A stretch of DNA of 64,000 nt. Origin: Winogradskyella costae (GTDB taxonomy: Bacteria > Bacteroidota > Bacteroidia > Flavobacteriales > Flavobacteriaceae). The stretch is taken from positions 744,001 through 808,000 of the forward strand of contig NZ_JABFDK010000001.1 of NCBI RefSeq assembly GCF_013403865.1, in the 5' to 3' direction. This document shows, in pieces, positions 45,020 to 54,411 of the stretch. The stretch's first letter is position 1. The number at the start of each line of letters is the position of its first letter. The position numbers were made by a program, and so were the translations under genes. The notes beneath the pieces are model-generated. The model ran no database searches, was not told the origin of the DNA, and saw only the letters and a program-made list of their open reading frames with translations.

Positions 45020-45766
45020 TTAATTTCTACCAGCCATAACACCACCATCGGTATCCCAAATAGCACCTGTTACCCAAGCAGCCTTGTCTGATAATAAGAA
45101 GATAATACTATTGGCTACATCTTCCGATTCTCCAAAACGACCTATTGGGTGAAAACCATTAAAGCCAACCAATGCTTCTTTAGCTGCTTCTTCACCTCCA
45201 AAAACACCATGATATACAGGCGTATTTACTAAGGCAGGAGAAACCGCATTCACACGAATGTTATCTTCTGCTAATTCCATAGCCAAATGTTGTGTTAGCG
45301 AATGTAAACCTGCTTTTTGCATAGAATAGGCCGTAGAAGGCGTTGCTTTTACAGCTTGTTTTGCCCACATGGATCCAACATTTACGATAGAGCCACCTTG
45401 AGTCGCTTTCATTTTTTTAGCAGCACTTTGTGTGATAAAAAAGAAGCCTCTGTTTAAATCTAAATACGAATTATAGTCTTCCATCGTATGATCTAAAAAA
45501 GGTTTAGGACCAAAAATTCCAGAAGCATTTACCAAATAGTCTAAGTTATCTAAACCATCAATTTTAGCAATTAAAGCATCTACTTCAGTAGTGCTAGAGA
45601 TATTTGCTGTGTGTTTAACTAAGTTTGGTGCATCGGCAATTTTATCTGTATTTCTACCTACAACATGTACAGTTGCACCACCTTCTAATAAGGCGTTTGT
45701 AGTTGCATTACCTATTCCGCTTGTTCCACCAATGACTAAGGCTACTTTGTTTTCAAATTCTTTCAT
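45020..45766 (-). CDS. Short-chain dehydrogenase/reductase (SDR)
   Basis: 248 residues. The Rossmann cofactor motif is IGGTSGIG near residue 12 and the active-site Tyr-x3-Lys is AYSMQKAG, with the catalytic Ser in NVGSMW and the substrate loop [13 protein letters not shown] reductase acting on small carbonyl compounds is likely. The gene has an operator matching that of the adjacent TetR regulator, so it is probably its main target. Confidence 0.85.
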   Translation of the reverse strand: MKEFENKVALVIGGTSGIGNATTNALLEGGATVHVVGRNTDKIADAPNLVKHTANISSTTEVDALIAKIDGLDNLDYLVNASGIFGPKPFLDHTMEDYNSYLDLNRGFFFITQSAAKKMKATQGGSIVNVGSMWAKQAVKATPSTAYSMQKAGLHSLTQHLAMELAEDNIRVNAVSPALVNTPVYHGVFGGEEAAKEALVGFNGFHPIGRFGESEDVANSIIFLLSDKAAWVTGAIWDTDGGVMAGRN

Positions 45767-45792
45767 TATATTTTTATTAAATTATTAAAATT

Positions 45793-45810
45793 AGACAGAC
45801 AGGTCTGTCT
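45793..45810. promoter_or_regulatory. TetR operator before the SDR gene
   Basis: AGACAGAC-AG-GTCTGTCT, a perfect palindrome with 8-bp arms, lies in the SDR promoter next to a -7-like TAATTTTA (minus strand, 45786-45793). It shares CAGACARGTCTGTCT with the site at 46421-46436. Confidence 0.7.
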
Positions 45811-45828
45811 TTGTTTGTTCAAATTTTT

Positions 45829-46392
45829 TTAAGCTATTATTTTTTTACATAAATTTTTAGACTCTACAATAGGCCAATCTTCTTGGTGCAAGTGACTTTC
45901 TCCAACGGCACTTTCGTAAAGTAAATATATTTGTCGTGCGAGTGAATTTACTTGCTCACTTTTCACTTGTTCTAAATTAGTAGTAATCAGTCTTGCTATG
46001 ATGGCAATAAAATCATTTTTTTGAGATTGAATTTCATTCCGGATCATCTCATTATCTTTTGGAATTTCCGAAACGGTTTTAATACACCAACACCCATTAA
46101 AATCTTTATCCTGATAAAACAATTGAAGGAAATCGAATATCGCTAGAATTTGCTCTTTTCCTTTTGGTTTAGAGGTCGTGAAATTTTCAAAATCTTCTAG
46201 AAAATTGATATTCTTGTGCTGAAGATACGCCAAACAAATATCTTCTTTAGATTTAAAATGATTGTATAACGTTGCCTTAGCAATCCCTGCTTCTGCAATA
46301 ATTTGGTTGATACCTGTAGAATTATACCCATTCTTATAAAATAAAAATGAGGCCGTTTCTGTAATTCTATTTTTTACTTCGGCATGTTTCAT
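45829..46392 (-). CDS. TetR/AcrR family transcriptional regulator
   Basis: 187 residues with the N-terminal TetR helix-turn-helix: ITETASFLFYKNGYNSTGINQ, IAEAGIAKATLYNHFKSKEDI. The C-terminal ligand domain is less conserved and includes a CIKTV segment found in YxaF/LmrA-type members. The gene lies directly before the SDR gene and both carry the same palindrome, so it should repress itself and the SDR until an electrophile or similar ligand binds. Ligand unknown. Confidence 0.88.
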   Translation of the reverse strand: MKHAEVKNRITETASFLFYKNGYNSTGINQIIAEAGIAKATLYNHFKSKEDICLAYLQHKNINFLEDFENFTTSKPKGKEQILAIFDFLQLFYQDKDFNGCWCIKTVSEIPKDNEMIRNEIQSQKNDFIAIIARLITTNLEQVKSEQVNSLARQIYLLYESAVGESHLHQEDWPIVESKNLCKKIIA

Positions 46393-46396
46393 GATG

Positions 46397-46436
46397 CAAA
46401 TATATCAATTATTTTTAAAAACAGACAAGTCTGTCT
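46397..46436 (-). promoter_or_regulatory. TetR promoter and autoregulatory operator
   Basis: A perfect -7 box TATATTTG (46397-46404, minus strand) lies only 4 bp from the start codon, implying a leaderless or near-leaderless transcript. The palindrome ACAGAC-AA-GTCTGT at 46421-46434 lies just upstream where a repressor would block the -33 region. Confidence 0.65.
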
Positions 46437-46517
46437 GTTTTTTTTTGAAAACTAAATCAATAATACTTAAGTCATAACTCCTGTTTAATTTAAAATAAAT
46501 TGTTGCAAAACTGTTTA

Positions 46518-47075
46518 TCAACCATTATACGTTTCAATTTTGATACTAGAATCAATTTTTTTAATAAGTTGGTTTATAAGCTCTTTGTCTAATTGAGAGG
46601 CCTCAATACCAAAAATCACTTTTTTTATTTTAATATCAATATAACATTGCTTTTCAGCAATTATTCTATACTCATCCTCATATTCCCATTCGGGAATTTT
46701 ATTTAAAAAAATAGATTTTATATCCTCTAATTTATAAGGCAAATTATCGTAACTCTTTAATCCTTTATAATTTACTTTTTTAATTTCATGCCTCCCTTCA
46801 ATAACATCAAAACCAACTACTAAACCTCTATGACCATTAGAATAATGTGACCATAAAAGATGATTTTTATAATGACCTGAAAATGAACAAATACTTATGT
46901 GTTCATTTTTTTTTGGTTCGAGTCTTGTTCTTATAGTTTCATTAAAAGAATTATTAAAAAACTGCCCTTCGAAGTTGTCATTTAAATTTTTAAAACTAGA
47001 AGCATACAACCTTTGATTAAGAAATATATCAAGTAAAAATTTATAATTATTAAAATCTCTAAATTTATAAAACAT
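46518..47075 (-). CDS. DUF2971 family protein
   Basis: 185 residues with the usual DUF2971 pattern: YKFRDFNNYKF, LYASSFKNLNDNFEGQ, then LLWSHYSNGHRGLVVGF and WEYEDEYRII. The family is found scattered in bacteria, often near accessory or defence genes, and has no established function. AT content looks high compared with dnaE next to it, and the gene lies alone between tetR and dnaE, so it may be acquired. No catalytic residues can be named. Confidence 0.75.
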   Translation of the reverse strand: MFYKFRDFNNYKFLLDIFLNQRLYASSFKNLNDNFEGQFFNNSFNETIRTRLEPKKNEHISICSFSGHYKNHLLWSHYSNGHRGLVVGFDVIEGRHEIKKVNYKGLKSYDNLPYKLEDIKSIFLNKIPEWEYEDEYRIIAEKQCYIDIKIKKVIFGIEASQLDKELINQLIKKIDSSIKIETYNG

Positions 47076-47112
47076 ACTAACTTGTCTGTATAAGTTATTC
47101 TTCTCTAAGTAT

Positions 47113-50100
47113 CTAATTCAACTTATAAATTATATCATGCTCCTTCAAACTATTTAATAGCTGTTGCGAAATCTTAACCTTATTTTTTCGGCTTGGCATC
47201 TGTACTTTTATCTTTTCAGCATTATCATAGACCACAAAATTTAAGGTTTGAGTGCCTTCGTGGAATTTTATTAAGTCATACAGCACAGAAACTGTTTCCC
47301 TTTCTAAATCCTTAATATTTAATTGAATCGATAACTTTTTAGCATAGGTATCCATCACATCATGCAACAACTGGAAACTATTAAACTGAATCCTTGGATC
47401 CCCTTTTTTACCTGTGTCTCTGTTTACCCAACCTTCGCGCACAAAGGCTCTGACATAGACAAAAGAGTTAATGACAAAGAAGTGTCTAAACTTTAGATAA
47501 TCTTCACCAAAAATTCGAAACTCAAAACTGTCGGTATAATCTTCAATCGTGAAAATTGCCCAACCTTTTCCTTGTTTACTTACACGATGTTGCACATCGG
47601 TAACCACTCCACCAAAAGTAACTTCTTTATTTACAATGGTTTCCAAATCATTAAAATGAGCAACAACTCCATTACAGAAGGTTTTCATTTCAATATTAAA
47701 ATCATCTAATGGATGACCAGAAATATAAATCCCAACCACTTCGCGTTCTCGCGATAATTTCTCCATCGTTCCCCAGTCTTCACAAGGTGGCACTACGGGT
47801 TCTGCAATCTGAACATCGCTAGCCGCACCAAATAAGCTGACTTGTGCCGAGTTCTCATTTTCCTGATGCTTGGCTCCGTACTTAACTGCTTTTTCTAAAA
47901 AGCTAACTCCATCACCTTCGTCTGCAAAGTATTGTGCTCGGTGTGTATCTGCCCAACAATCAAAACCGCCTGCATTCGCCAGCCCTTCAAAAGCCCTTTT
48001 ATTGGCAGCACGTAAATCAATACGTTTGGCAAAATCGAAGATAGATTTATAGTTTCCATCTTCTTTTCTGTTGTCTACAATCGTTTGAACAGCTCCATGA
48101 CCAACACCCTTAATCGCTCCCATTCCGAAACGAACGGCATTATCTTTATTTACTGAAAACTTGTAAAAACTCTCATTAACATCAGGTCCTAAAACCGGTA
48201 ATCGCATCCGTTTACACTCTTCCATAAAGAAGGTTACGGATTTAATATCATTCATGTTATTGGATAAAACCGCAGCCATATATTCTGCTGGGTAATGCGC
48301 TTTTAAATAAGCCGTTTGGTAAGCAATCCATGCATAACATGTAGAGTGCGATTTGTTAAAGGCGTAACTCGCAAAGGCTTCCCAATCCTTCCAGATCTTC
48401 TCTAGTTTTGTTTTATCTAATCCTTTTGCCCCCGCTTGTTCAATGAATTTTGGTTTCATTTTATCCAAAACAGCGATCTGCTTTTTACCCATCGCTTTTC
48501 TCAAGACATCGGCTTCACCTTTGGTAAAATCGGCCAATTTTTGCGAAAGTAGCATTACTTGCTCTTGGTAAACCGTAATTCCGTAAGTTTCCTTAAGGTA
48601 TTCTTCCATTTCTGGTAAATCGTATACAATCTCTTCATCACCATGTTTACGCGCAATGAAACTTGGGATATATTCCATCGGACCAGGACGATACAAGGCG
48701 TTCATGGCAATTAAATCATCAAAAACCGTAGGTTTAAGATTCTTCATGTGTTTTTGCATGCCAGGCGATTCATACTGAAACACACCAACCGTTTCTCCAC
48801 GCTGGAATAACTCGTATGTGGGTACATCATCCAACGGAAAATTCTCTGGATCGAGCAAAATATCGTGCTTAGCTTTTACAAGTTTAACCGTATCTTTAAT
48901 TAAGGTTAAGGTCTTTAATCCCAAGAAATCCATCTTCAGCAGCCCTGCATCCTCAACAACAGAGTTATCGAATTGGGTAACATATAAATCGGAATCCTTA
49001 GCTAATGCTACTGGTACATAGTTGGTAATATCTCCAGGTGTAATGATTACACCACAAGCATGAATCCCTGTATTACGAACCGAACCTTCTAAGATTCTAG
49101 CTTGGTTAATGGTTTCGGCTTGTAAATCGTCACCATCAGAAATATTGAGTAATTCATTAATTTTCTCTAAATCTTCAGCTCTAAATTTACTTGCTAATTC
49201 CTTTTCCGAAAGTCCAAAAATCTTGCCTAGTTTAGACATCAGCGGAATTAACTTCGCAATGTGATCGGCTTCATTTAATGGTAAATCTAAAACTCTGGCG
49301 GTATCTCTAATTGAAGATTTTGCAGCCATGGTTCCGTAAGTAATAATCTGCGCTACTTGGTTAGAACCGTATTTATCAATTACATATTGCATGACACGAC
49401 CTCGACCCTCATCATCAAAATCGATATCAATATCGGGCATACTTACACGATCTGGATTTAAGAAACGCTCAAAAAGTAAATCGTACTTTATAGGATCTAT
49501 ATTGGTAATCCATAAACAATAAGCAACCACCGAACCTGCTGCAGATCCACGACCAGGACCAACGGAAACATCCATTTTTCTGGCTTCTCGAATAAAATCT
49601 TCTACAATTAGGAAATAACCTGGATATCCTGTTTTTTCAATAACGCTCAACTCAAAATCGAGACGTTCTTCAATGGCTGGAGTAATCTCGCCGTAACGTA
49701 TTTTTGCCCCTTTGTAAGTTAAATGTCTTAGAAATGCATTTTCACCACGTTTACCACTATCGGCTATATCTTCTTCAAATTTAAATTCTTCAGGAATATC
49801 GAAAGCAGGTAATAATACAGCTCGCGCTAATTCATAAGGCTCAATCTTATCGACTACTTCTTGAATATTTACAATGGCTTCTGGCACATCTCTAAAGAGT
49901 GCTTTCATTTCTTCTGAAGACTTAAAATAATATTCTTGATTTGGTAAACCGTAACGATAACCACGACCACGACCAATGGGTGTCGCCTGTTTTTCACCAT
50001 CTTTTACACACAATAAAATATCGTGCGCATTGGCGTTTTCTTGATCGACATAATAGGTATTATTGGTAGCGACCAATTTAACATCATGCTTTTTTGACAA

Positions 50101-51492
50101 TTGAATTAATACGGGATTCACACGATTTTCATCCTCTTGATTGTGGCGCATTATTTCGAGATACAAATCATCTTGAAACGTTTCTTTCCACCACAATAAA
50201 GCTTCTTCAGCTTGATTTTCTCCAACATTTAAAACCTTACTTGGTACTTCACCATAAAGGTTTCCTGTTAAGCAGATTAAATCTTCTTTGTACTGTTCAA
50301 TCAGTTTTTTATCAACTCTTGGCACATAATAAAAACCATCCGTAAAGGCTGCAGATGATAATTTTGCTAAATTGTGATAGCCTTTTTTGTTCTTGGCCAT
50401 TAACACAATTTGATACCCATTATCTTTTCGAGTTTTGTCTGCATGGTTTTCACATACAAAAAACTCACAACCAATTATCGGTTTTATAATTTTCCCTTTC
50501 TTTTCTAATCCGGCTTCCTCTGCCTGTTTATGTTGTGATTTAACACCTTTATTATGATTGGAAACCGCAGTCACAAAGTGAAATGCTCCCATCATATTTC
50601 CGTGATCCGTCATAGCAACAGCTGGCATATTTTCTCTGGCTGCTGCTGCAACTAAATCTTTAACACTAATCGTAGATTGAAGAATCGAATACTGGGAATG
50701 ATTATGTAGATGTGCAAAATCAACATCCTTAACTTGTGATGCCGCCTCTTTATCAATAGTTACAGGTACCGCTTGTTCTTTTTGAAGTCGTGCATTAATT
50801 TTAGCACTTTCCTTCTTAAGATTTATATGCTTTAAACCAATAAGCTGAACTTCCGTAGGATTTTCTTGCGTGAAATTCTCAAAATATTCTGGCTCTACAT
50901 CTAACTGCTCCTTGGTGTATTGTTTACGTCTTATTAATTCTAAAAAACAACGTGTCGTTGCTTCAACATCGGCTGTCGCATTGTGTGCTTCAGAAAAGGG
51001 TTTATTAAATAAATACTCATGTAACTCCGTTAAAGTTGGCAATTTAAATTTTCCGTAACGTCCACCTGGTAATTGACACAAGGTTGCTGTATGTTCTGTA
51101 CAAGTATCTAAAACAGGTAATTCTTGAAGTTGGTTTGTGACGTTTTCGCGCACAAATTCCGCTCCCATAATATTTAAATCGAACTTTACATTCTGACCAA
51201 CGACAAATTTAGTTTTTGATAAAGCCGCATTAAATTTCTCTAAAACTTCTGAAAGTGACACGCCCTGCTCTTGTGCTAATCCGGTTGAAATACCATGTAT
51301 TTTTTCAGCATCATAAGGTATATTAAACCCGTCTGGTTTCACCAAATAATCTTGATGTTCAATACAATTTCCCATACCATCATGCAATTGCCAAGCAATC
51401 TGAATACATCTTGGCCAATTATCAGTATCAGTAATTGGTGCATCCCAGCGTTTTGGTAATCCTGTGGTTTCGGTATCGAATATTAAGTACAT
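47113..51492 (-). CDS. dnaE: DNA polymerase III alpha subunit with fused proofreading exonuclease
   Basis: 1459 residues. Residues 1-190 are a DEDD exonuclease (DnaQ/PolC type) with YLIFDTETTG (D6, E8) and the His/Asp-containing later motif EAHNATADVEATT. The PHP domain follows with FAHLHNHSQYSIL near residue 258, then the polymerase core with PDIDIDFDDEGRG, GPGRGSAAGS and QYESPGMQ, helix-hairpin-helix and OB-fold regions. The fusion of epsilon-like exonuclease and alpha subunit is a known feature of some Bacteroidota. It is the main replicative polymerase. Essential gene. Confidence 0.95.
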   Translation of the reverse strand: MYLIFDTETTGLPKRWDAPITDTDNWPRCIQIAWQLHDGMGNCIEHQDYLVKPDGFNIPYDAEKIHGISTGLAQEQGVSLSEVLEKFNAALSKTKFVVGQNVKFDLNIMGAEFVRENVTNQLQELPVLDTCTEHTATLCQLPGGRYGKFKLPTLTELHEYLFNKPFSEAHNATADVEATTRCFLELIRRKQYTKEQLDVEPEYFENFTQENPTEVQLIGLKHINLKKESAKINARLQKEQAVPVTIDKEAASQVKDVDFAHLHNHSQYSILQSTISVKDLVAAAARENMPAVAMTDHGNMMGAFHFVTAVSNHNKGVKSQHKQAEEAGLEKKGKIIKPIIGCEFFVCENHADKTRKDNGYQIVLMAKNKKGYHNLAKLSSAAFTDGFYYVPRVDKKLIEQYKEDLICLTGNLYGEVPSKVLNVGENQAEEALLWWKETFQDDLYLEIMRHNQEDENRVNPVLIQLSKKHDVKLVATNNTYYVDQENANAHDILLCVKDGEKQATPIGRGRGYRYGLPNQEYYFKSSEEMKALFRDVPEAIVNIQEVVDKIEPYELARAVLLPAFDIPEEFKFEEDIADSGKRGENAFLRHLTYKGAKIRYGEITPAIEERLDFELSVIEKTGYPGYFLIVEDFIREARKMDVSVGPGRGSAAGSVVAYCLWITNIDPIKYDLLFERFLNPDRVSMPDIDIDFDDEGRGRVMQYVIDKYGSNQVAQIITYGTMAAKSSIRDTARVLDLPLNEADHIAKLIPLMSKLGKIFGLSEKELASKFRAEDLEKINELLNISDGDDLQAETINQARILEGSVRNTGIHACGVIITPGDITNYVPVALAKDSDLYVTQFDNSVVEDAGLLKMDFLGLKTLTLIKDTVKLVKAKHDILLDPENFPLDDVPTYELFQRGETVGVFQYESPGMQKHMKNLKPTVFDDLIAMNALYRPGPMEYIPSFIARKHGDEEIVYDLPEMEEYLKETYGITVYQEQVMLLSQKLADFTKGEADVLRKAMGKKQIAVLDKMKPKFIEQAGAKGLDKTKLEKIWKDWEAFASYAFNKSHSTCYAWIAYQTAYLKAHYPAEYMAAVLSNNMNDIKSVTFFMEECKRMRLPVLGPDVNESFYKFSVNKDNAVRFGMGAIKGVGHGAVQTIVDNRKEDGNYKSIFDFAKRIDLRAANKRAFEGLANAGGFDCWADTHRAQYFADEGDGVSFLEKAVKYGAKHQENENSAQVSLFGAASDVQIAEPVVPPCEDWGTMEKLSREREVVGIYISGHPLDDFNIEMKTFCNGVVAHFNDLETIVNKEVTFGGVVTDVQHRVSKQGKGWAIFTIEDYTDSFEFRIFGEDYLKFRHFFVINSFVYVRAFVREGWVNRDTGKKGDPRIQFNSFQLLHDVMDTYAKKLSIQLNIKDLERETVSVLYDLIKFHEGTQTLNFVVYDNAEKIKVQMPSRKNKVKISQQLLNSLKEHDIIYKLN

Positions 51493-51660
51493 GCGTTGTT
51501 CTGTCGTTTATTGTTTAGTGGTGTATTTTTACCGTAGGGCCGTAAAAGTATAAAACACTTATAATCAGCAAAAATCACCATTGTATTCTGCAAAAAGTTA
51601 GCTTATAAAATTACATAGAATTTGAACTTTACTAAAATGAAATTACAAAGAGTTTTGAAC

Positions 51661-51696
51661 ATAAAAAAAAGCGTCACTCATAATGAGTAACGCTTT
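51661..51696 (-). terminator. Terminator of the calcium-repeat lipoprotein gene
   Basis: AAAGCGT-C-ACTCA-TAA-TGAGT-A-ACGCTTT, one internal mismatch, with a T-run on the minus strand, 23 bp after the stop codon. Confidence 0.85.
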
Positions 51697-51718
51697 AATA
51701 TTTTTATATAAGGTTTAT

Positions 51719-52930
51719 TTATGCTTGTAAATAATCTGGCACTCCGTCACCATCGGTATCGACAGCATCATCAGGGTTACCATCACCGTTTGGATCTGCA
51801 TTTTCGTTTAAAGTTAATAATGTATCTCCATCATCATCAGCATCCAAGTAATCCACGTCACCATCACCATCGGTATCTATAGGATTTCCGTCCGCATCCT
51901 TACCTTCATACTGCGTTAATATGCCATCTCCATCATCATCATTATCTAAATAATTAGCCACTCCATCTCCGTCTGTGTCATCATCATCAAGATTGCCATC
52001 ACTATTAAAATCTTCGTACACATCAGCCACACCATCACCATCAGCATCACCACAATTTAAACTATCAATTGCTGCCTGAACACTTCCATCATCATCTCCA
52101 CAAATTTCTATTTGCTCCTGCAAGTAAAGGGTATACTGTGCGCACTTTTCATTATAATTACCAATAGTAGCCGTTGTATATTGTGAGTTGGCTTCAATAA
52201 CATTTGCTGTAGCAATCTCGCAAGATATCTGACAGTCACCTAAACCATCAATTATAGCTTGCAAAGTACCATCGGCATCACCACAATAGACACGTTGATT
52301 TGTTAAAGCTTCAGAATACGCACTACATGCCGCTAAATAAGCCGCACTATTTACAAATTCTAATCCTGAAGCAAATGTGTTTTGAAAAGCGATCAATGCG
52401 GCATCGGAAGCACCATCTAAATCTAAACAAGTTGTAGGATTTGTAGGAAGCTCACCAGAAATCAAAGGGACTTTATAAAAAATACCATTGGTAAACCCTA
52501 TAGAGTTTAATCCAGAAGCATCAAAAGCTAAAAATCTGTAGGTTCCTGTAAAAGTTTTATTAACGACGTCTATTTCATCAATGATAATTTCACCAAGTTC
52601 AGGATAAATTGAAACACTTTCATCTGGTTTATTTGTCGTAGAATACGTTGCTCCAAAACCATCACTATATTGTGCCTCAACAACATCTATTTCTCCCACA
52701 ATAAAATTTGATTCGATCACAGAAGGAACAGTCAATTTTACAGTTTCTGAATTATTAACCCCTGTAATGGTTAAAAATCCAAAAGCATCAATACTCGCAG
52801 AAAAAGCTTTTGCTCTCCACAGTTCGTTTTCACGATCACCTTGAAAAGCAGGCGTATTAAACTGTACTTCGTCACCACAACTGAACGCTGTTAAAAAAAT
52901 AAGAGATAGGAGGATTAGTTTTTTCTTCAT
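51719..52930 (-). CDS. Lipoprotein with DUF6252-like domain and calcium-binding aspartate repeats
   Basis: 403 residues. The lipobox ends at C18 (LIFLTAFSCGDE). Residues about 30-155 resemble DUF6252 (ELWRAKAFSASIDAFGFLTI). The middle has several cysteines in paired helices (CGDADGT, CGDDDGS). From about residue 295 the sequence is a chain of thrombospondin-type-3-like calcium loops, for example DADGDGVADVYED and DTDGDGVPDYLQA. Probably surface-exposed and stabilised by calcium, common in marine Bacteroidota. No enzymatic role is visible. Confidence 0.8.
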   Translation of the reverse strand: MKKKLILLSLIFLTAFSCGDEVQFNTPAFQGDRENELWRAKAFSASIDAFGFLTITGVNNSETVKLTVPSVIESNFIVGEIDVVEAQYSDGFGATYSTTNKPDESVSIYPELGEIIIDEIDVVNKTFTGTYRFLAFDASGLNSIGFTNGIFYKVPLISGELPTNPTTCLDLDGASDAALIAFQNTFASGLEFVNSAAYLAACSAYSEALTNQRVYCGDADGTLQAIIDGLGDCQISCEIATANVIEANSQYTTATIGNYNEKCAQYTLYLQEQIEICGDDDGSVQAAIDSLNCGDADGDGVADVYEDFNSDGNLDDDDTDGDGVANYLDNDDDGDGILTQYEGKDADGNPIDTDGDGDVDYLDADDDGDTLLTLNENADPNGDGNPDDAVDTDGDGVPDYLQA

Positions 52931-53070
52931 TTAAAAAGGTGTTTTATCTGTGCTCCAAATATAACGAAACAAGAAGGTCAAAAGTATAATAATTTTTAAT
53001 AATGAGCATAACTCCACTTTTTCTTTTAACTAAAGCACACTCAACACTAGCTTAAAAACAAATTAAACCG

Positions 53071-53099
53071 TTGCAAATTAAAAAATTATAGTATCTTTG
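53071..53099 (+). promoter_or_regulatory. Promoter of rpsP
   Basis: TTG at 53071-53073 and the perfect -7 box TATCTTTG at 53092-53099, spaced 18 nt, a good Bacteroidota housekeeping promoter. Transcription should start around 53105. Confidence 0.75.
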
Positions 53100-53145
53100 C
53101 GCCCTCATTAATAACAGAGGTCGAGAACCTCATTAATTAATTATT

Positions 53146-53658
53146 ATGCCTGTAAAAATTAGATTACAAAGACACGGTAAAAAAGGAAAACCTTATTACT
53201 GGATCGTAGCAGCGGATTCTCGCGCTAAAAGAGATGGTAAATACCTTGAAAAATTAGGTGCTTACAATCCGAATACAAATCCTGCAACTATCGAATTAGA
53301 TATTAACGGAGCTGTAACATGGTTACAAAATGGTGCACAACCTACTGACACTGCAAAAGCAATTTTATCTTATAAAGGTGCAATGCTTAAACATCATTTA
53401 GCTGGTGGAGTTAGAAAAGGTGCATTAACTGAAGAGCAAGCAGAAGCAAAATTCAATGCTTGGTTGGAAGAAAAATCTGCTAAAATTGAAGCTAAATCTG
53501 ATGGTTTATCTAAAGCTGATGCAGAAACTAAAGCGAAAGCATTAGAAGCAGAAAAAGCAGTAAATGAAGCACGTATCGCTGCAGCTGCACCAGTTGTTGA
53601 AGAAGAAGTAGCAGAAGATGTTGCAACTGAAGAAACAGCAGCTAACGAAGAAGAATAA
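53146..53658 (+). CDS. rpsP: 30S ribosomal protein S16
   Basis: 170 residues. The first 80 residues are S16 (VKIRLQRHGKKGKPYYWIVAADSRAKRDGKYLEKLGAYNP). The C-terminal 85 residues are an alanine/glutamate-rich extension, normal for Bacteroidota S16. Transcribed from the promoter at 53071-53099 and followed by a hairpin at 53681-53705 before rimM, its usual partner. Confidence 0.96.
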   Translation: MPVKIRLQRHGKKGKPYYWIVAADSRAKRDGKYLEKLGAYNPNTNPATIELDINGAVTWLQNGAQPTDTAKAILSYKGAMLKHHLAGGVRKGALTEEQAEAKFNAWLEEKSAKIEAKSDGLSKADAETKAKALEAEKAVNEARIAAAAPVVEEEVAEDVATEETAANEEE

Positions 53659-53680
53659 AAAAATTATTTTTTATACTTTT

Positions 53681-53710
53681 AACCCAGACTATTTTAGTCT
53701 GGGTTTTTTT
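53681..53710 (+). terminator. Terminator/attenuator between rpsP and rimM
   Basis: AACCCAGACTA-TTT-TAGTCTGGGTT is a perfect 11-bp stem followed by seven T. Because rimM lies downstream without a clear promoter, the hairpin is either a partial terminator or rimM has an undetected promoter. Confidence 0.8.
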
Positions 53711-53726
53711 ATTGTCTAAAATGTCG

Positions 53727-53781
53727 CATCGAGCGCAGTCGAGATGTATGTAGGGTGTGACATTTATATTTTTCTCGACTG
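53727..53781. repeat. Short palindromic (REP-like) repeat pair
   Basis: CATCGAGCGCAGTCGAGATG (53727-53746) contains the GAGCGCAGTCGA core seen, in variant form, at 42830-42845. CAGTCGAGA (53737-53745) pairs with TCTCGACTG (53773-53781). It fills the space between the rpsP terminator and rimM. Confidence 0.55.
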
Positions 53782-53805
53782 TACATCAACTGACAACACA
53801 CTGAA

Positions 53806-54336
53806 ATGAAAAAAGAAGACTGTTTTTATTTAGGAAAAATTGTATCAAAATATAGCTTTAAAGGCGAACTTCTCGCAAAGCTAGATACCGATGAACCTGA
53901 TTTATATGATAACTTAGAGGCTATATTTATAGATCTGAGAGGCAACTTAGTACCTTTCTTTATTGAATCCTCGCAATTACATAAATCAGATTTGCTTCGT
54001 TTAAAATTTGAAGACGTCGATACTGAAGCAGATGCCGACGCTTTAATAAAGACTGAATTATACTTACCGTTAGATTTACTTCCTAAACTTGAAGGTGATA
54101 AATTTTATTTTCATGAAGTTATAGGATTTACAATTACAGACACCAATTTTGGAGAGGTAGGTATTCTTCAAAGTATTAATGACACCACAGCCCAATCTTT
54201 ATTCGAAATTGATAGAGATGGTATTGAAATCTTAATTCCTATGAACGATGAATTTATAGTTAAAGTAGATCGAAAAAATAAAACAATAGAGGTTAATACC
54301 CCTGAAGGGCTCATTGACTTATACCTTGAAGAGTAA
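53806..54336 (+). CDS. rimM: 16S rRNA processing protein RimM
   Basis: 176 residues. N-terminal RimM domain with YLGKIVSKYSFKGELLAKLDTDEP, then the PRC-barrel: KFYFHEVIGFTITDTNFGEVG and ILIPMNDEFIVKVDRKNKTIEVNTPEGL. It assists maturation of the 30S head with S19. Follows rpsP as usual, although a strong hairpin separates them. No trmD gene follows, unlike in many bacteria. Confidence 0.93.
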   Translation: MKKEDCFYLGKIVSKYSFKGELLAKLDTDEPDLYDNLEAIFIDLRGNLVPFFIESSQLHKSDLLRLKFEDVDTEADADALIKTELYLPLDLLPKLEGDKFYFHEVIGFTITDTNFGEVGILQSINDTTAQSLFEIDRDGIEILIPMNDEFIVKVDRKNKTIEVNTPEGLIDLYLEE

Positions 54337-54411
54337 TAACGAGTTCTAATAGAACAAGGCACTAAGATATTAATTAAGATAAATTTCTGTCTTCACAGAA
54401 ATAACAAAACT

